The notes under the pieces were generated by a model that had not been told where the DNA came from, did not search any database, and saw nothing but the letters and a program-made list of their open reading frames with translations. From Fibrobacter sp. UBA4297 (lineage in GTDB: Bacteria; Fibrobacterota; Fibrobacteria; Fibrobacterales; Fibrobacteraceae), in the NCBI RefSeq assembly GCF_002394865.1, contig NZ_DGUZ01000006.1, positions 62,001 to 126,000 of the forward strand: DNA of 64,000 nucleotides, written 5' to 3'. Below are positions 26,021-35,326 of this stretch, piece after piece (position 1 is the stretch's first letter; every line of letters starts with the position of its first letter). A program made the position numbers and the translations under genes.

Positions 26021-27268
26021 CTAAATTTTTTCCAGCTCGTCTCTCATGGCCGAGCGATTCTTGAACCGCGACAGCCAAGATATTTTCAGCCGGTTGACTT
26101 CCGGGAGGCCGCCTTCGAACTTGAGCAGTTCGCCCGCTTCACGGACAACATTCCTGTATTCCTTACGGTTGCTAGCATGTTCCATCGCGCCATCCAAATA
26201 TTCCACAAACATCTTGACAAATTCTGCATTGTACTTGGGGCACAGCGCCTTTCCGTAACGCTTGAAAAAAAAAAAGCTCGGCCCAATCGAAAACACCCTG
26301 CAAAAAAACGCATAGAGTTCATCCGTCATGTTTTCATACGCAAGGACATCCATCCGAAAATCCCATTTGGTAATCGAATTCAATAATTCAACCAGAGCGT
26401 CTTTCCACTGTTGCTTTGGAACAAAGTCCTTGTACTCCTTGTAAAAATCCATTCTGGATTGCGCAACAACCATTGTTTTCAGCATATCGCCGAACTTTTT
26501 TGTTTGGCCTGTCGCACGGTACATTTCTTTCAATTTGGCATGGACCTTTTCAGCAAGCCCCGACCAGTTTTCATGAGCGGCCAGCAAGTACTTTAGGCAA
26601 TTCTCAGCTTCTTCGAATTTCGATTGTTCCACCAAAATATCGAACAGCAAAAAGGCGGAATCCGTAAAATTCGCGTAGTCGGCAAGATATTTCTTGACTT
26701 CGGAATGGTCCATTTTCAGCTTACGCATTACGGTAGCGCGTGAACGGGCCCAACCCCCTATGCGGTACGAGCGGAAACTGTCACTCTGTTTTTCACTTTC
26801 GATAATCTTGTCGAAATACTTGAGTTTCGCCTTCAGGTCGGCCACACTGTTGAACGCCTCGTTGTACACATCCCACAGTTCGTCTTCCACAAGCCACATT
26901 TCCGTTTTCAGGATGTTGTTCTCTATCCACTTGCGGCATTCGGTAACGACATCGGCCGACGCCGTATTCAGGAAAACCATCCAAAGATTCTTGAATTCCG
27001 GCAGGAGAATCGACATTTCGCCGTTCGAGTCGTCAATGTTCAGGTTCCCGAGCTTTTTCGTGAAATGGACCAGGACCTTCTTGGCGCCGTCATTATTTAC
27101 AAACAGGCGTAGCCTTTCGATTCGCTCGAAAAGATTCAGCATGTCATTCGTGAAATAGCGCGTATCACGGTAAGCGATAAGGCCACCGTCGCGATACCTG
27201 CGGACGACGCTGTCGAACTGGGCGGTAAGATCTTCAAGTTTTAGCGGTTGCATAGTTATTCCCGGCAT
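26021..27268 (-). CDS. Uncharacterised helical protein coupled to the AlbA_2 gene
   Basis: 415 residues. I do not recognise the family. The whole sequence is predicted alpha-helical with repeat-like pairs of helices (KKVLVHFTKKLGNL, EEAENCLKYLLAAHENW, NRKEYRNVVREAGELL). It has no signal peptide or membrane segment, so it is cytoplasmic. The ATG at 27268 overlaps the stop of the gene upstream (TGATG), indicating translational coupling; an alternative ATG lies at 27253. A run of eleven T on the coding strand (26265-26275) encodes FFFF and is a slippage-prone tract. It may be the partner of the AlbA_2 protein, possibly as a regulator or effector scaffold; that is inference only. Confidence 0.65.
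   Translation of the reverse strand: MPGITMQPLKLEDLTAQFDSVVRRYRDGGLIAYRDTRYFTNDMLNLFERIERLRLFVNNDGAKKVLVHFTKKLGNLNIDDSNGEMSILLPEFKNLWMVFLNTASADVVTECRKWIENNILKTEMWLVEDELWDVYNEAFNSVADLKAKLKYFDKIIESEKQSDSFRSYRIGGWARSRATVMRKLKMDHSEVKKYLADYANFTDSAFLLFDILVEQSKFEEAENCLKYLLAAHENWSGLAEKVHAKLKEMYRATGQTKKFGDMLKTMVVAQSRMDFYKEYKDFVPKQQWKDALVELLNSITKWDFRMDVLAYENMTDELYAFFCRVFSIGPSFFFFKRYGKALCPKYNAEFVKMFVEYLDGAMEHASNRKEYRNVVREAGELLKFEGGLPEVNRLKISWLSRFKNRSAMRDELEKI
26265..26275. repeat. Homopolymer tract inside the uncharacterised gene
   Basis: Eleven consecutive A on the plus strand (T on the coding strand), encoding SFFFFK. A gain or loss of one base would truncate the product, so the tract could act as an on/off switch. 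Confidence 0.85.
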
Positions 27269-28498
27269 CAAGTCTTCAAAGAATATGTTCTGTTTTTATT
27301 TGCTCCGTTGGGAGTAATCTTGCCTTCTTCCACGAGTTCGGAAAGGTAATCCCTTGTTCGGGAGACCTTCAATCCAATATATGTCGCAATATCCTGAGAA
27401 CGGGCTTCATCGTGTTCGGCAAGATATTCGACAATCATTTTCTTGAATTTTGTCGATTTTTTATCGCCACTTTTATCGCCGTTTTCGGCGTTTATCGCCA
27501 CTTTTTCGCCATATTTATCGCCATTTTCGGGATTTATCGCCGTTTTATCGCCACTTTTTGAGTTTATCGCCACTTTTCCGCCGTTAATGTGGCGATAAAA
27601 ATTCACTCGGAACATATCCCCGATTTCGGTGAATTCCGGGAGGGCCACGCCATATTCCTGACACAACGTATTAATCCGCTGGAAACCGGAGCCCCATCCT
27701 TCGAGAACATGAACCTTTTCCAAAGTGCGGGCAAGAGTCTTGTTACGGATAGACGAGCGACCGCTCAAGGCCTCTTCAAGAGTCAGCGTTCCGTAAAGAG
27801 TTCCCGGTGAAGAAATCTCCACACGGTCATCATATACAGCCACCTGCACGCTGGAATTCATTTGATAATTCCTATGGATTGCAGCATTGATTATTAGCTC
27901 TCGAATAGCTTTCGGCGGGAGTTCGTACTTTTCATCATGAACGACCCCGTTTATTTCGATGGCCATATTCAGGTGGTTGAGAACGAACTTGTAAGCATCG
28001 TCAATCTGCTTGCAGAGGGGGCCATTATAATCCTTTTTATCTAGAAAGTCAGCTCGCATAGTTCCACGGAACCGGGCACACTGAATTCGCGAAGTATATT
28101 CATGCTTGCCCAAGAGAATAGCCAACGCATTCGTCGCCTTGTCATGCGAACGACCTGTCAGAAGATGCAAGTTTTCTAAATCCGCTTTTGTAATTTTACG
28201 CTTGGCCCTTTTTGAAAAGTCCTTGCAAAGAAATGCTATATCGGCATCGGTCACCTTGAGCGAACGATACGGGAGTCCATCGTTTATCGGCAATACTATC
28301 CTTGAGTTCGAACAAGTCGGCTTTTTTAGGGATGCCAATAAACTCGCGACGATTATTAACGCCAACAACAAATTTGCCGCCCGCCCCATTCGCAAAAGCA
28401 ACGATAGACTTGACCCATTTTTCAGAATCTTCGGGCAGCTCCACCTTGTATTCCAAGGTGCGGCTCTCGCCATTCAGAATTTCTTGCTGTAAAGACAT
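27268..28498 (-). pseudogene. AlbA_2 ATP-binding transcriptional-regulator-like protein, broken by deletion and frameshift
   Basis: An ATG at 28498 (AGAGGA upstream) opens an AlbA_2 (Schlafen-type) domain: SRTLEYKVELPEDSEKWVKS, then IVAFANGAGGKFVVGVNN. After DLFELKDSIAD (near 28290) that frame becomes nonsense. The rest of the protein continues in another frame from about 28285, as GLPYRSLKVTDADIAFLCKD, an ATPase-like ELPPKAIRELIINAAIHRNY segment and a C-terminal winged helix (RSQDIATYIGLKVSRTRDYL). The second half of AlbA_2, normally about 60-80 residues, is absent, so this looks like an internal deletion and not a sequencing slip. A Gly-Asp-Lys-rich linker of repeats lies before the winged helix. 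Confidence 0.78.
27459..27575. repeat. Degenerate tandem repeat TTTATCGCC in the linker of the AlbA_2 gene
   Basis: About seven copies of TTTATCGCC separated by short variable spacers (CACTT, GTTTTCGG, ATTTTCGG). On the coding strand they give repeated GDK and KVAIN/TAIN units. Copy number could vary by recombination without frameshift when whole units of three codons are gained or lost. Confidence 0.75.
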
Positions 28499-28612
28499 TC
28501 GTATTTTCCTCTAGTCCATGGGATTCCTATTCTACCTAAATATAACTCCATCCACTTGACACAAAGTGACAAAATGCAACTATTTTCCGAGGCATTTCAG
28601 TTCTTTCTAATC

Positions 28613-31357
28613 CTAATTCACCATATACGCTTTCAATTTACTTTCAAGCTGTTCGCGTTCATTGCTTCCCTTGGTAGAAAATCTCACATAATCAATGCCA
28701 TACCTTTCTAATATACAATCTTTCATACGATCGCGTTCTGCCTGAACAGATTCTTGCTTATGGAAATTCGCACCATCAATTTCAATTGCCAAAACAGGCG
28801 TTTTTGAAATACGGTTCGTAATTAGAAAATCAATATGCGTTGAAGGATGTTTGGCATAACTGAGCAACGCCTGATTATCCGCTATTTTTGAAAAATCTCG
28901 AATTAGATGATTCATTGGATACTCAAAGAACACATCTAAACTTGGGCAAGTTTTCAAGACATCGCGAATCATTCTGTACGCAATGTTTTCCGAAGGATAT
29001 TTCGAGATACTTTCCATGTTTCTGAAATTCGTGCAGCACTTTTGACTAAACAAAACATCGAAAATGGAATAAACCCTACTTTCTACAGACTCACCGGCAT
29101 TGTATTGAATGTAACCTATTAGGTCATCAAGAATACTACCCTTTGGCTGTTCCTGTTTGGAAGCAACCAATATAAACTTATTCTTTGCTCTTGAAACAGC
29201 CACATTTATTATCTGCGGATCTCCGGAAAACTCGGTCAAAACATTATCTACCGTTGAAAAAATTATCACTTCCTTTTCACGGCCTTGAAACTTATGAATG
29301 GTCGATATATCAATGTTCGGAATAAACTTTCTTAATTCATTACACTGTTTGTTATAAGGGGAAATTATCCCTACATCGGTCGTTTTGAGTGTTGGCATCA
29401 CTTCTTGAGCAATTGCATCTATCTGTTTCTGGTTGACATTATTTTCTCGACTAGTCGGAGCCGTCCAATGAATTACCAGCGGATTTTGTTCTGTATTGTT
29501 AGAAAGAACAACCAGCTGATTGTCATAGAATTTCTGATTACAAAACTCAATAATCTTCGGGTGGCAACGATAATGTTCTTTCAACAAAGTTTTAGCTGCT
29601 TCGGGAATAAAGCGACCAATAGAATCCAAGAAACTCACATCCGCACAGTTATACATCTGAGGCACTTTATGCTTTTCAAAAATTTCTTGATACTTTTCCT
29701 TTTCTTCTCTTGTCGTCACCTTTTCAAGTTGCTTACTATCGCCAACAATCACGGCATTCTTCGCACAAGAAATAGCTAACGCACCCGTAGCAATATCAAC
29801 CTGCGAAGATTCATCCATAATCACATAGTCAAAAACGGCATTTGGACTAAGCGCACTCTTTGACGCAAACGTAGTGCTGAAAACAATTGGATAATCTTTA
29901 AGAAAATCACCCCACCTACGGGACAAATCTTCTTTTTTATAGATAGTTTGTTCCTTACGCAAATAAAATTTTCGAAAAACACTCTCATACAAAATCAATT
30001 TTGAAAAGCTCTGCAAATCAGACGCTGCCCGCTCATTAGCCTTTACAGAATTTTCCAAAGACTTAATGCGATTTCCATATTCAGCCAATCGAATTATAAA
30101 ACAGAAATTTTCAAGACTTGCTATAATCGCAGCAACATCACCCTTGAGAAATTTCCAATTAGAAAGCCCCTTAACAAAACGCAGCCAAACACGAGTAAAA
30201 AAAGAAAACTTGTTTCTTGACGGGTTATTCTTAAGATTTGATTCTAGTTGGCTTCTTACGGATTCTATATCGAATTGATTTAGATCATTCCGATTTTCAA
30301 CGGAGTAGTCTAAAATTTTCAATTCATCTAGATAGTCCTTAAAATGCTCGTAATTCACTCTCGCACTTTCAAATTCCGTCTTTACGCGAGCTAACTCATT
30401 CTGCTCACTAAAAAGCCGTTTTGCGTCGGAAACTTTCTTTAATATGTTCTTTTGCCACGAAGCAAGGCTCGGACGATTTTTTTCTATGGGAGGTTCCAAT
30501 TTTCTAGGCTTTTGCGATTCAATAAAAGATGTCTTATTTTCATCTTTACCAAGCATAGCCGAAAGAAAATCCAATTTATATTGAGACAACTTCTCTTGGA
30601 CGTTCTTTATGGCGCTATTATTGTTGGATACGACTAACGCGGTCTTCCCTTGAATCAGCAAGTTGGCCAGGATATTTAAAATCGTCTGTGTTTTACCGGT
30701 TCCTGGAGGACCTTGAATTAGGCTAATTGTATATTTGAACGCATTTTGAACTGCTTTGATTTGGCTGAGGTTGCAACCAAACGGGAAAACAAGACTTTGA
30801 GTCTCTGTAGTTTGCAAGTCCTTTTGAGCTCCTGACTTCAAATAAAGAGCCAACGCGGTATCTTCACCTTCGTAGATTCCTTTTATTTTGTCATATTGCT
30901 TTTGCAATAAGGAGGCATCCGTTTTCTTATTATCATTTTCACAAAACTCTTGAACCAACAAGGGATTATTTGCCGCGACATCCTTCAGATAATTCAAGAC
31001 GGCACTTTGAAAAGAATCCTTCGTTTCATTCAGGATCTTCAGCTCATCACACTTATAGGTTTTAGCCTTATCCTTGAAAACAATATGCCAATATTTTTTG
31101 TTCGATTTGGCGTCACAAAACTCATAGATGTTTTCAATATTGTAAAGTTCAATGCCATTTACAGAAATCTTCTGTTTTTTGAAATCATGCTGGCAAGGGT
31201 TATTAAGACAAACAACATTACCGGCACTATATTCATAAGCACTACCATTACGAAAAACAACCTTACATTTCCGGCTAGCATCATCAAAGGAAAGAGTTTC
31301 CACCTCTTCCGTTTTTATTTCACCTTTGATTAATACGAGAACTTCGCGCGGGTTCAT
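28613..31357 (-). CDS. SF1 (Upf1-like) helicase with C-terminal PD-(D/E)XK nuclease
   Basis: 914 residues. Helicase motifs are complete: I GPPGTGKT (216-223), Ia TALVVSNNNSAIKNV, II FDYVIMDESSQVDIA, III AVIVGDSKQLEKV, V STIHKFQGREKEVIIF, VI NVAVSRAKNKFILVAS. A coiled, divergent insertion separates motifs Ia and II. The last 120 residues form a DUF2726-like nuclease (HIDFLITNRISKTPVLAIEIDG, then FHKQES-ERDRMK). The N-terminal 100 residues are beta-rich and unrecognised. Stand-alone helicase-nuclease fusions of this type are common in defence islands, for example Mokosh-like. Base composition is AT-rich compared with the flanking core genes. It follows the small chimeric gene by 11 bases. Confidence 0.85.
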   Translation of the reverse strand: MNPREVLVLIKGEIKTEEVETLSFDDASRKCKVVFRNGSAYEYSAGNVVCLNNPCQHDFKKQKISVNGIELYNIENIYEFCDAKSNKKYWHIVFKDKAKTYKCDELKILNETKDSFQSAVLNYLKDVAANNPLLVQEFCENDNKKTDASLLQKQYDKIKGIYEGEDTALALYLKSGAQKDLQTTETQSLVFPFGCNLSQIKAVQNAFKYTISLIQGPPGTGKTQTILNILANLLIQGKTALVVSNNNSAIKNVQEKLSQYKLDFLSAMLGKDENKTSFIESQKPRKLEPPIEKNRPSLASWQKNILKKVSDAKRLFSEQNELARVKTEFESARVNYEHFKDYLDELKILDYSVENRNDLNQFDIESVRSQLESNLKNNPSRNKFSFFTRVWLRFVKGLSNWKFLKGDVAAIIASLENFCFIIRLAEYGNRIKSLENSVKANERAASDLQSFSKLILYESVFRKFYLRKEQTIYKKEDLSRRWGDFLKDYPIVFSTTFASKSALSPNAVFDYVIMDESSQVDIATGALAISCAKNAVIVGDSKQLEKVTTREEKEKYQEIFEKHKVPQMYNCADVSFLDSIGRFIPEAAKTLLKEHYRCHPKIIEFCNQKFYDNQLVVLSNNTEQNPLVIHWTAPTSRENNVNQKQIDAIAQEVMPTLKTTDVGIISPYNKQCNELRKFIPNIDISTIHKFQGREKEVIIFSTVDNVLTEFSGDPQIINVAVSRAKNKFILVASKQEQPKGSILDDLIGYIQYNAGESVESRVYSIFDVLFSQKCCTNFRNMESISKYPSENIAYRMIRDVLKTCPSLDVFFEYPMNHLIRDFSKIADNQALLSYAKHPSTHIDFLITNRISKTPVLAIEIDGANFHKQESVQAERDRMKDCILERYGIDYVRFSTKGSNEREQLESKLKAYMVN

Positions 31358-31368
31358 GATTGCACAAT

Positions 31369-31734
31369 CTACTTAGCACGGCGCAATACGTATTTTCCCT
31401 TGCCTGCGCCCACAACAGGTTCCACTATATTTAGCGTTTTCATCCGCTTTATAAGATTGGTAGCAGTAGCCGGAGCACACCCTAAGTTTTTCGACCCAAA
31501 TCCCGAATTTTTAACAATAGCCTTCAAAATGAAAGCATCCTGCCGATATTCTGGTTTCGGCAATCCCTGCGTTTCCCTCCCCTTGCCGCCAGAAGTCCGA
31601 ATCAAACTTTTCGGCAGCAAGATAGAATAGTCACCGAAGAGAAGCTTGAAGTTGTCAACGACAACTTTTTCGACCTCTTCTTCGGTCTTGAATTGAACCT
31701 TGGAATAGAATGTGCCAGTGGGAGTGAAAAGCAT
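31369..31734 (-). CDS. Small chimeric gene: nuclease N-terminus joined to a winged helix
   Basis: 121 residues from the ATG at 31734 (AGGA nine bases upstream; an earlier in-frame start would overlap the SIR2 gene). Residues 1-53 (VQFKTEEEVEKVVVDNFKLL, FGDYSILLPKSLIRTSG) resemble the first part of larger predicted nucleases, in which this segment leads into a catalytic core that is absent here. Residues about 65-121 (ILKAIVKNSGFGSKNLG, TATNLIKRMKTLNIVEPV) look like the C-terminal winged helix of Fic- or AlbA_2-type proteins. The junction near GRETQGLPKPEYR fits neither family. It is probably a remnant fused by deletion, but the frame is intact and may be translated as it lies 10 bases after the SIR2 stop. 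Confidence 0.55.
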   Translation of the reverse strand: MLFTPTGTFYSKVQFKTEEEVEKVVVDNFKLLFGDYSILLPKSLIRTSGGKGRETQGLPKPEYRQDAFILKAIVKNSGFGSKNLGCAPATATNLIKRMKTLNIVEPVVGAGKGKYVLRRAK

Positions 31735-31744
31735 GGGGAATGTC

Positions 31745-34700
31745 CTACAGCGAATCAATCGCATCTCCAATACTTTCATTTTTCCAATACATTACAGACT
31801 CATCTTCGATTCCCATTTTCTCTGCGATATCTGCCAATTTAAACATTTGTTCACGAATAAACAAATCATCATAGCACAAAGGAATTTTTTGCTTAAACTT
31901 TCTCAATATACGAATAATGCCAAATTTTATCAAGGAATTTTCTTTAAATAAACTAAACCATTTTTCATATCCACAATAATGGACGAAAATTTCTAACACA
32001 GCCTCGTATTTTGACATATCTCCAAAATCATCGTCTAAATAGATTTTTGACAAAGCCATTCCCACACAAGGGATTAATTCGTTTTTTCTGTTCATTATTA
32101 CTGAATATGTAAAGGAATCAAAAAAGGAATCTCTAAACATCTGTTTGTCTTGCGTTGAAATCCAATCAAATGTCAATATTTTATTTGCTTCTTCTTCATA
32201 TATAGGCTTAAATACATTTATAGATTCCTCAACAGCTGATTTTAAATCAGAATTATCCGATTCATAGAAATCGTATATTAATTCATAATAAGGTTTTATT
32301 ATATACCTATAACGATCTCTACTTAATGCATTTTTTTGATATTTTTCCGCAACTTTGTTTATTGAAGGACATATTTTCTTTAAATCAGCCACTTCTAATT
32401 TTTCTAAATTTTTCAAAACACGAATAAACCCTACGGCACGGTCGATAGGAAAATTTGTAGATGTTGCTATAATAGAAATAACTTTCTCTTTAGCTTCATC
32501 AGAATAACAATTTTTCAAAACATTCGGATTGATTTCTAAAGAAATAGTCTCTTTTAAGAAATTAGTACATTTTTCCTTCATTTCATCATTAAGAAAAACA
32601 AATGCATCTAGAGCGAGGAAGTAATGTTTTTTAAAGCTCTCCAATAACTTAGAAATAATAGAATCATCAGAATAAAAAGCAGTCAGATAAGTTTTCTTTT
32701 TTTTATCATTTAGTATAGCTATATAATAATCTTCATAATAGGATATCGCAAAATCATCTTTTGAAAGCATTAAACAATTGTCTATAATCCAGTGCAGTAT
32801 TTTGTTGAGTTGTTCTTCATCATCAATTTGCTTTAAAAAATCTACAAACGGATCATGAATACCCCATCTTTTCCCATTATTCGCTAAAATCTGGAGACTT
32901 TTATCCGTATTATTAAAAAATCTTTCAAAAAACAAATTATAATATTTTTTCGCATCATTGTTTTCTACACGTTTAGCGATTTCATTCATCAAAAAACATA
33001 ACATTTGGAGATTTCCACCGCCATCTTCCTTAGATTTGAATAAATTAATATACTTTTCAAATAAAAAGAGTTGAGTATCTTTTGAAAGTCGACGCAAAAA
33101 AAGAGGCATAACGGTTTGCATATATTCTTCATCGGAAGAATGTCCAAAATAATAAAACGAATAAGGAAATAATTCATACAAACATCCGTCATCAACTTTA
33201 TATATTAATTCAACAAATTTACTTTCAGAAATTATTCCTTCCATTGGAATATTTAAATATTCAAAGAAATTTAAAAGACATCTATATTTTATTTTTTCGT
33301 AATTATTGGACGGAATAGAAATAGTTGTTTGATGTCTTTTTTTTGAGTTTGGTTTCGTTATATCTAAATTTTCCTTTGTTTTTTCTTCGACAAGTATCTC
33401 TATATAACGATTAGGATAATTTAAATCTAAAGATCTTAATTCATTTATAGATTTAGTTAATCTTTGATAAATTTCTGAATTTTTATTACTGATATAATAT
33501 CTATAATACAATAGTATAAAAAGTTTCAATTGAGGTTCTTTATTACATTTTTTCAGCAATATTTCGAATAGATTTCTAATTAATTCAACATTTGTATAAT
33601 TATAAACACCTTCAAGCACCAGAAGAAATGTTATCTTACAAAGAATATGTAACGGATTCGCATCTTTTTTCTTTTCTGGGAACCAACCTTTAATTTTTGT
33701 TTCAAGCTCTTCATATTCTAAATTTTTAAAATAAAACTTGCACCTTTGATAATCAACAATATCCTCAGACTTATTTTCAATCAAAGATGCAAATTCTTCA
33801 AACTTATTATATTTATTACAATCAAAATAATACTTAAAAATCAATTCTGAGAAGACAATAGCCTTTGTCAAATATATTTTCTTTTCGACAAAATGCCTAA
33901 TTATTAATTCAATATTATCAATATCAAATAGTTGCGTTAAAGAAAAAAAGTTATTCAAACACCAAGTGTAAACAAATAGATATTCTATTTCACCCCACAA
34001 TCCCTTATCTTTTCCTAAAAACTGAATTTTATCAACAACAAGCTGTCTATAATACAATTCATTTACTTTAAATTTTGGCAAATCAATATATTCTTGCATT
34101 AAGTCAACAGATAAACGGTCTTTGGGAAAACAAGCCAATTTATTTAGGATTTTATTGACATCAATTTTTAGATTATCTTCATATGACATGCGTTCACTTT
34201 CTTTCTCTCTCTGCTTTTGTATAAAATAACTAAAAATCTTTGAAAAATTTTCCGGTATTTCTTGCGAACGGTCTGATAAGTCCTTATACTGATTTTCTTC
34301 TAGCATCACATCAAAAGGTTGTACATACGCAGGACTATTCAAAACTCTAACAAAATCATCTAACTTTAATGGAATTATATAATTATTTCTAAAAAACTGT
34401 TTTTGCTCTATTTTATAATCTTTTTCAGAAACATCAAATAAGAAAATGGGGTTTAAGTTAGACGCATGCCCACCTTTTATCATGATTCTTTTTAATTCTT
34501 TAACCCAATATTTAAAATTCCAATCATTTCCAGAAAAACCAAATAAGCAAAAGGAATTTTCCAAGATTTTCACTTTCATGAAATTTGAAAACCCTTCATG
34601 ATTTACGGCATAATTCTCAAAATCTTTTTCTGTAATCAAATAAAGGTGGTCGAAACAATCATCAAATTCATACTTCTGTTCTTCTCGTTCTGTTTTAGAC

Positions 34701-35296
34701 CTAAGTGACCCATGTATTTTTACAATTCTATCTTTATTACAATGTTTCAAATCTTTCGCAGAACGAACAACTTCATATCGTTCATCCTTATCGGCACTTT
34801 CAAGTAAATTATCCCAATTAGTTGTAATAATATCACACCAATTTAACTTTAAAAAAGCTTCATGAATACTCAAATTTTGGGATAACTCCTGCTTTTGCAA
34901 AATATGATTTTCAATGTATATATCTAAGGATTCTCTATTTCCCTTATATTTTTCATATTCAGCGGCAACAACGGGTTCCCTTCTATTTTGGATTTCTTTG
35001 GCAACTCTTTTATTGTAATTAATTTCGGATTCTTTATCATTTCTGCAAATTTCATTCGGATACATTTCGTTAAACGCATCTATCAATAAATTTGCCCAAT
35101 CAGGGAATGATGGATTCGAATTAAGACTAAACCCAGCTCCAACAATTGCAGACATTGATTTATCATTCAATTTATATTCAATATAATCAATACTTAACTT
35201 TAATCTATCATCTTCATTTAATTCTTTATTATAATATTCATCAAAGAAATCAAAATCTTCATTTTCAAAATTATACTTTTTAGAGGATAAACTCAT
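31745..35296 (-). CDS. SIR2-domain protein with a long helical C-terminus (putative NADase defence effector)
   Basis: 1183 residues. The N-terminal SIR2-like domain (about 40-320) has GAGFS (53-57), the TTNWDNLLE motif with Asn160 and Asp162, KIHGSL with His195, and a LFGFSGNDWNFKYW end. Asn and His are the catalytic pair in NAD-degrading defence sirtuins. The remaining 850 residues are helical, Lys/Glu/Ile/Asn-rich, with repeat-like segments, and are not recognised; in the DSR1/DSR2 class this part senses a phage protein. AGGATGG precedes the ATG. The gene is strikingly AT-rich. It lies 30 bases after the HNH gene 35327-36112, and the two probably form one unit. The likely action is NAD depletion on infection. 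Confidence 0.85.
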   Translation of the reverse strand: MSLSSKKYNFENEDFDFFDEYYNKELNEDDRLKLSIDYIEYKLNDKSMSAIVGAGFSLNSNPSFPDWANLLIDAFNEMYPNEICRNDKESEINYNKRVAKEIQNRREPVVAAEYEKYKGNRESLDIYIENHILQKQELSQNLSIHEAFLKLNWCDIITTNWDNLLESADKDERYEVVRSAKDLKHCNKDRIVKIHGSLRSKTEREEQKYEFDDCFDHLYLITEKDFENYAVNHEGFSNFMKVKILENSFCLFGFSGNDWNFKYWVKELKRIMIKGGHASNLNPIFLFDVSEKDYKIEQKQFFRNNYIIPLKLDDFVRVLNSPAYVQPFDVMLEENQYKDLSDRSQEIPENFSKIFSYFIQKQREKESERMSYEDNLKIDVNKILNKLACFPKDRLSVDLMQEYIDLPKFKVNELYYRQLVVDKIQFLGKDKGLWGEIEYLFVYTWCLNNFFSLTQLFDIDNIELIIRHFVEKKIYLTKAIVFSELIFKYYFDCNKYNKFEEFASLIENKSEDIVDYQRCKFYFKNLEYEELETKIKGWFPEKKKDANPLHILCKITFLLVLEGVYNYTNVELIRNLFEILLKKCNKEPQLKLFILLYYRYYISNKNSEIYQRLTKSINELRSLDLNYPNRYIEILVEEKTKENLDITKPNSKKRHQTTISIPSNNYEKIKYRCLLNFFEYLNIPMEGIISESKFVELIYKVDDGCLYELFPYSFYYFGHSSDEEYMQTVMPLFLRRLSKDTQLFLFEKYINLFKSKEDGGGNLQMLCFLMNEIAKRVENNDAKKYYNLFFERFFNNTDKSLQILANNGKRWGIHDPFVDFLKQIDDEEQLNKILHWIIDNCLMLSKDDFAISYYEDYYIAILNDKKKKTYLTAFYSDDSIISKLLESFKKHYFLALDAFVFLNDEMKEKCTNFLKETISLEINPNVLKNCYSDEAKEKVISIIATSTNFPIDRAVGFIRVLKNLEKLEVADLKKICPSINKVAEKYQKNALSRDRYRYIIKPYYELIYDFYESDNSDLKSAVEESINVFKPIYEEEANKILTFDWISTQDKQMFRDSFFDSFTYSVIMNRKNELIPCVGMALSKIYLDDDFGDMSKYEAVLEIFVHYCGYEKWFSLFKENSLIKFGIIRILRKFKQKIPLCYDDLFIREQMFKLADIAEKMGIEDESVMYWKNESIGDAIDSL

Positions 35297-35326
35297 AATA
35301 TCATACCATCCTAAAAATTTTTTTCA

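Noticed and set aside
27459..27575. Possible CRISPR array
   Set aside because: Repeats of only nine bases, with short irregular spacers and inside coding sequence.
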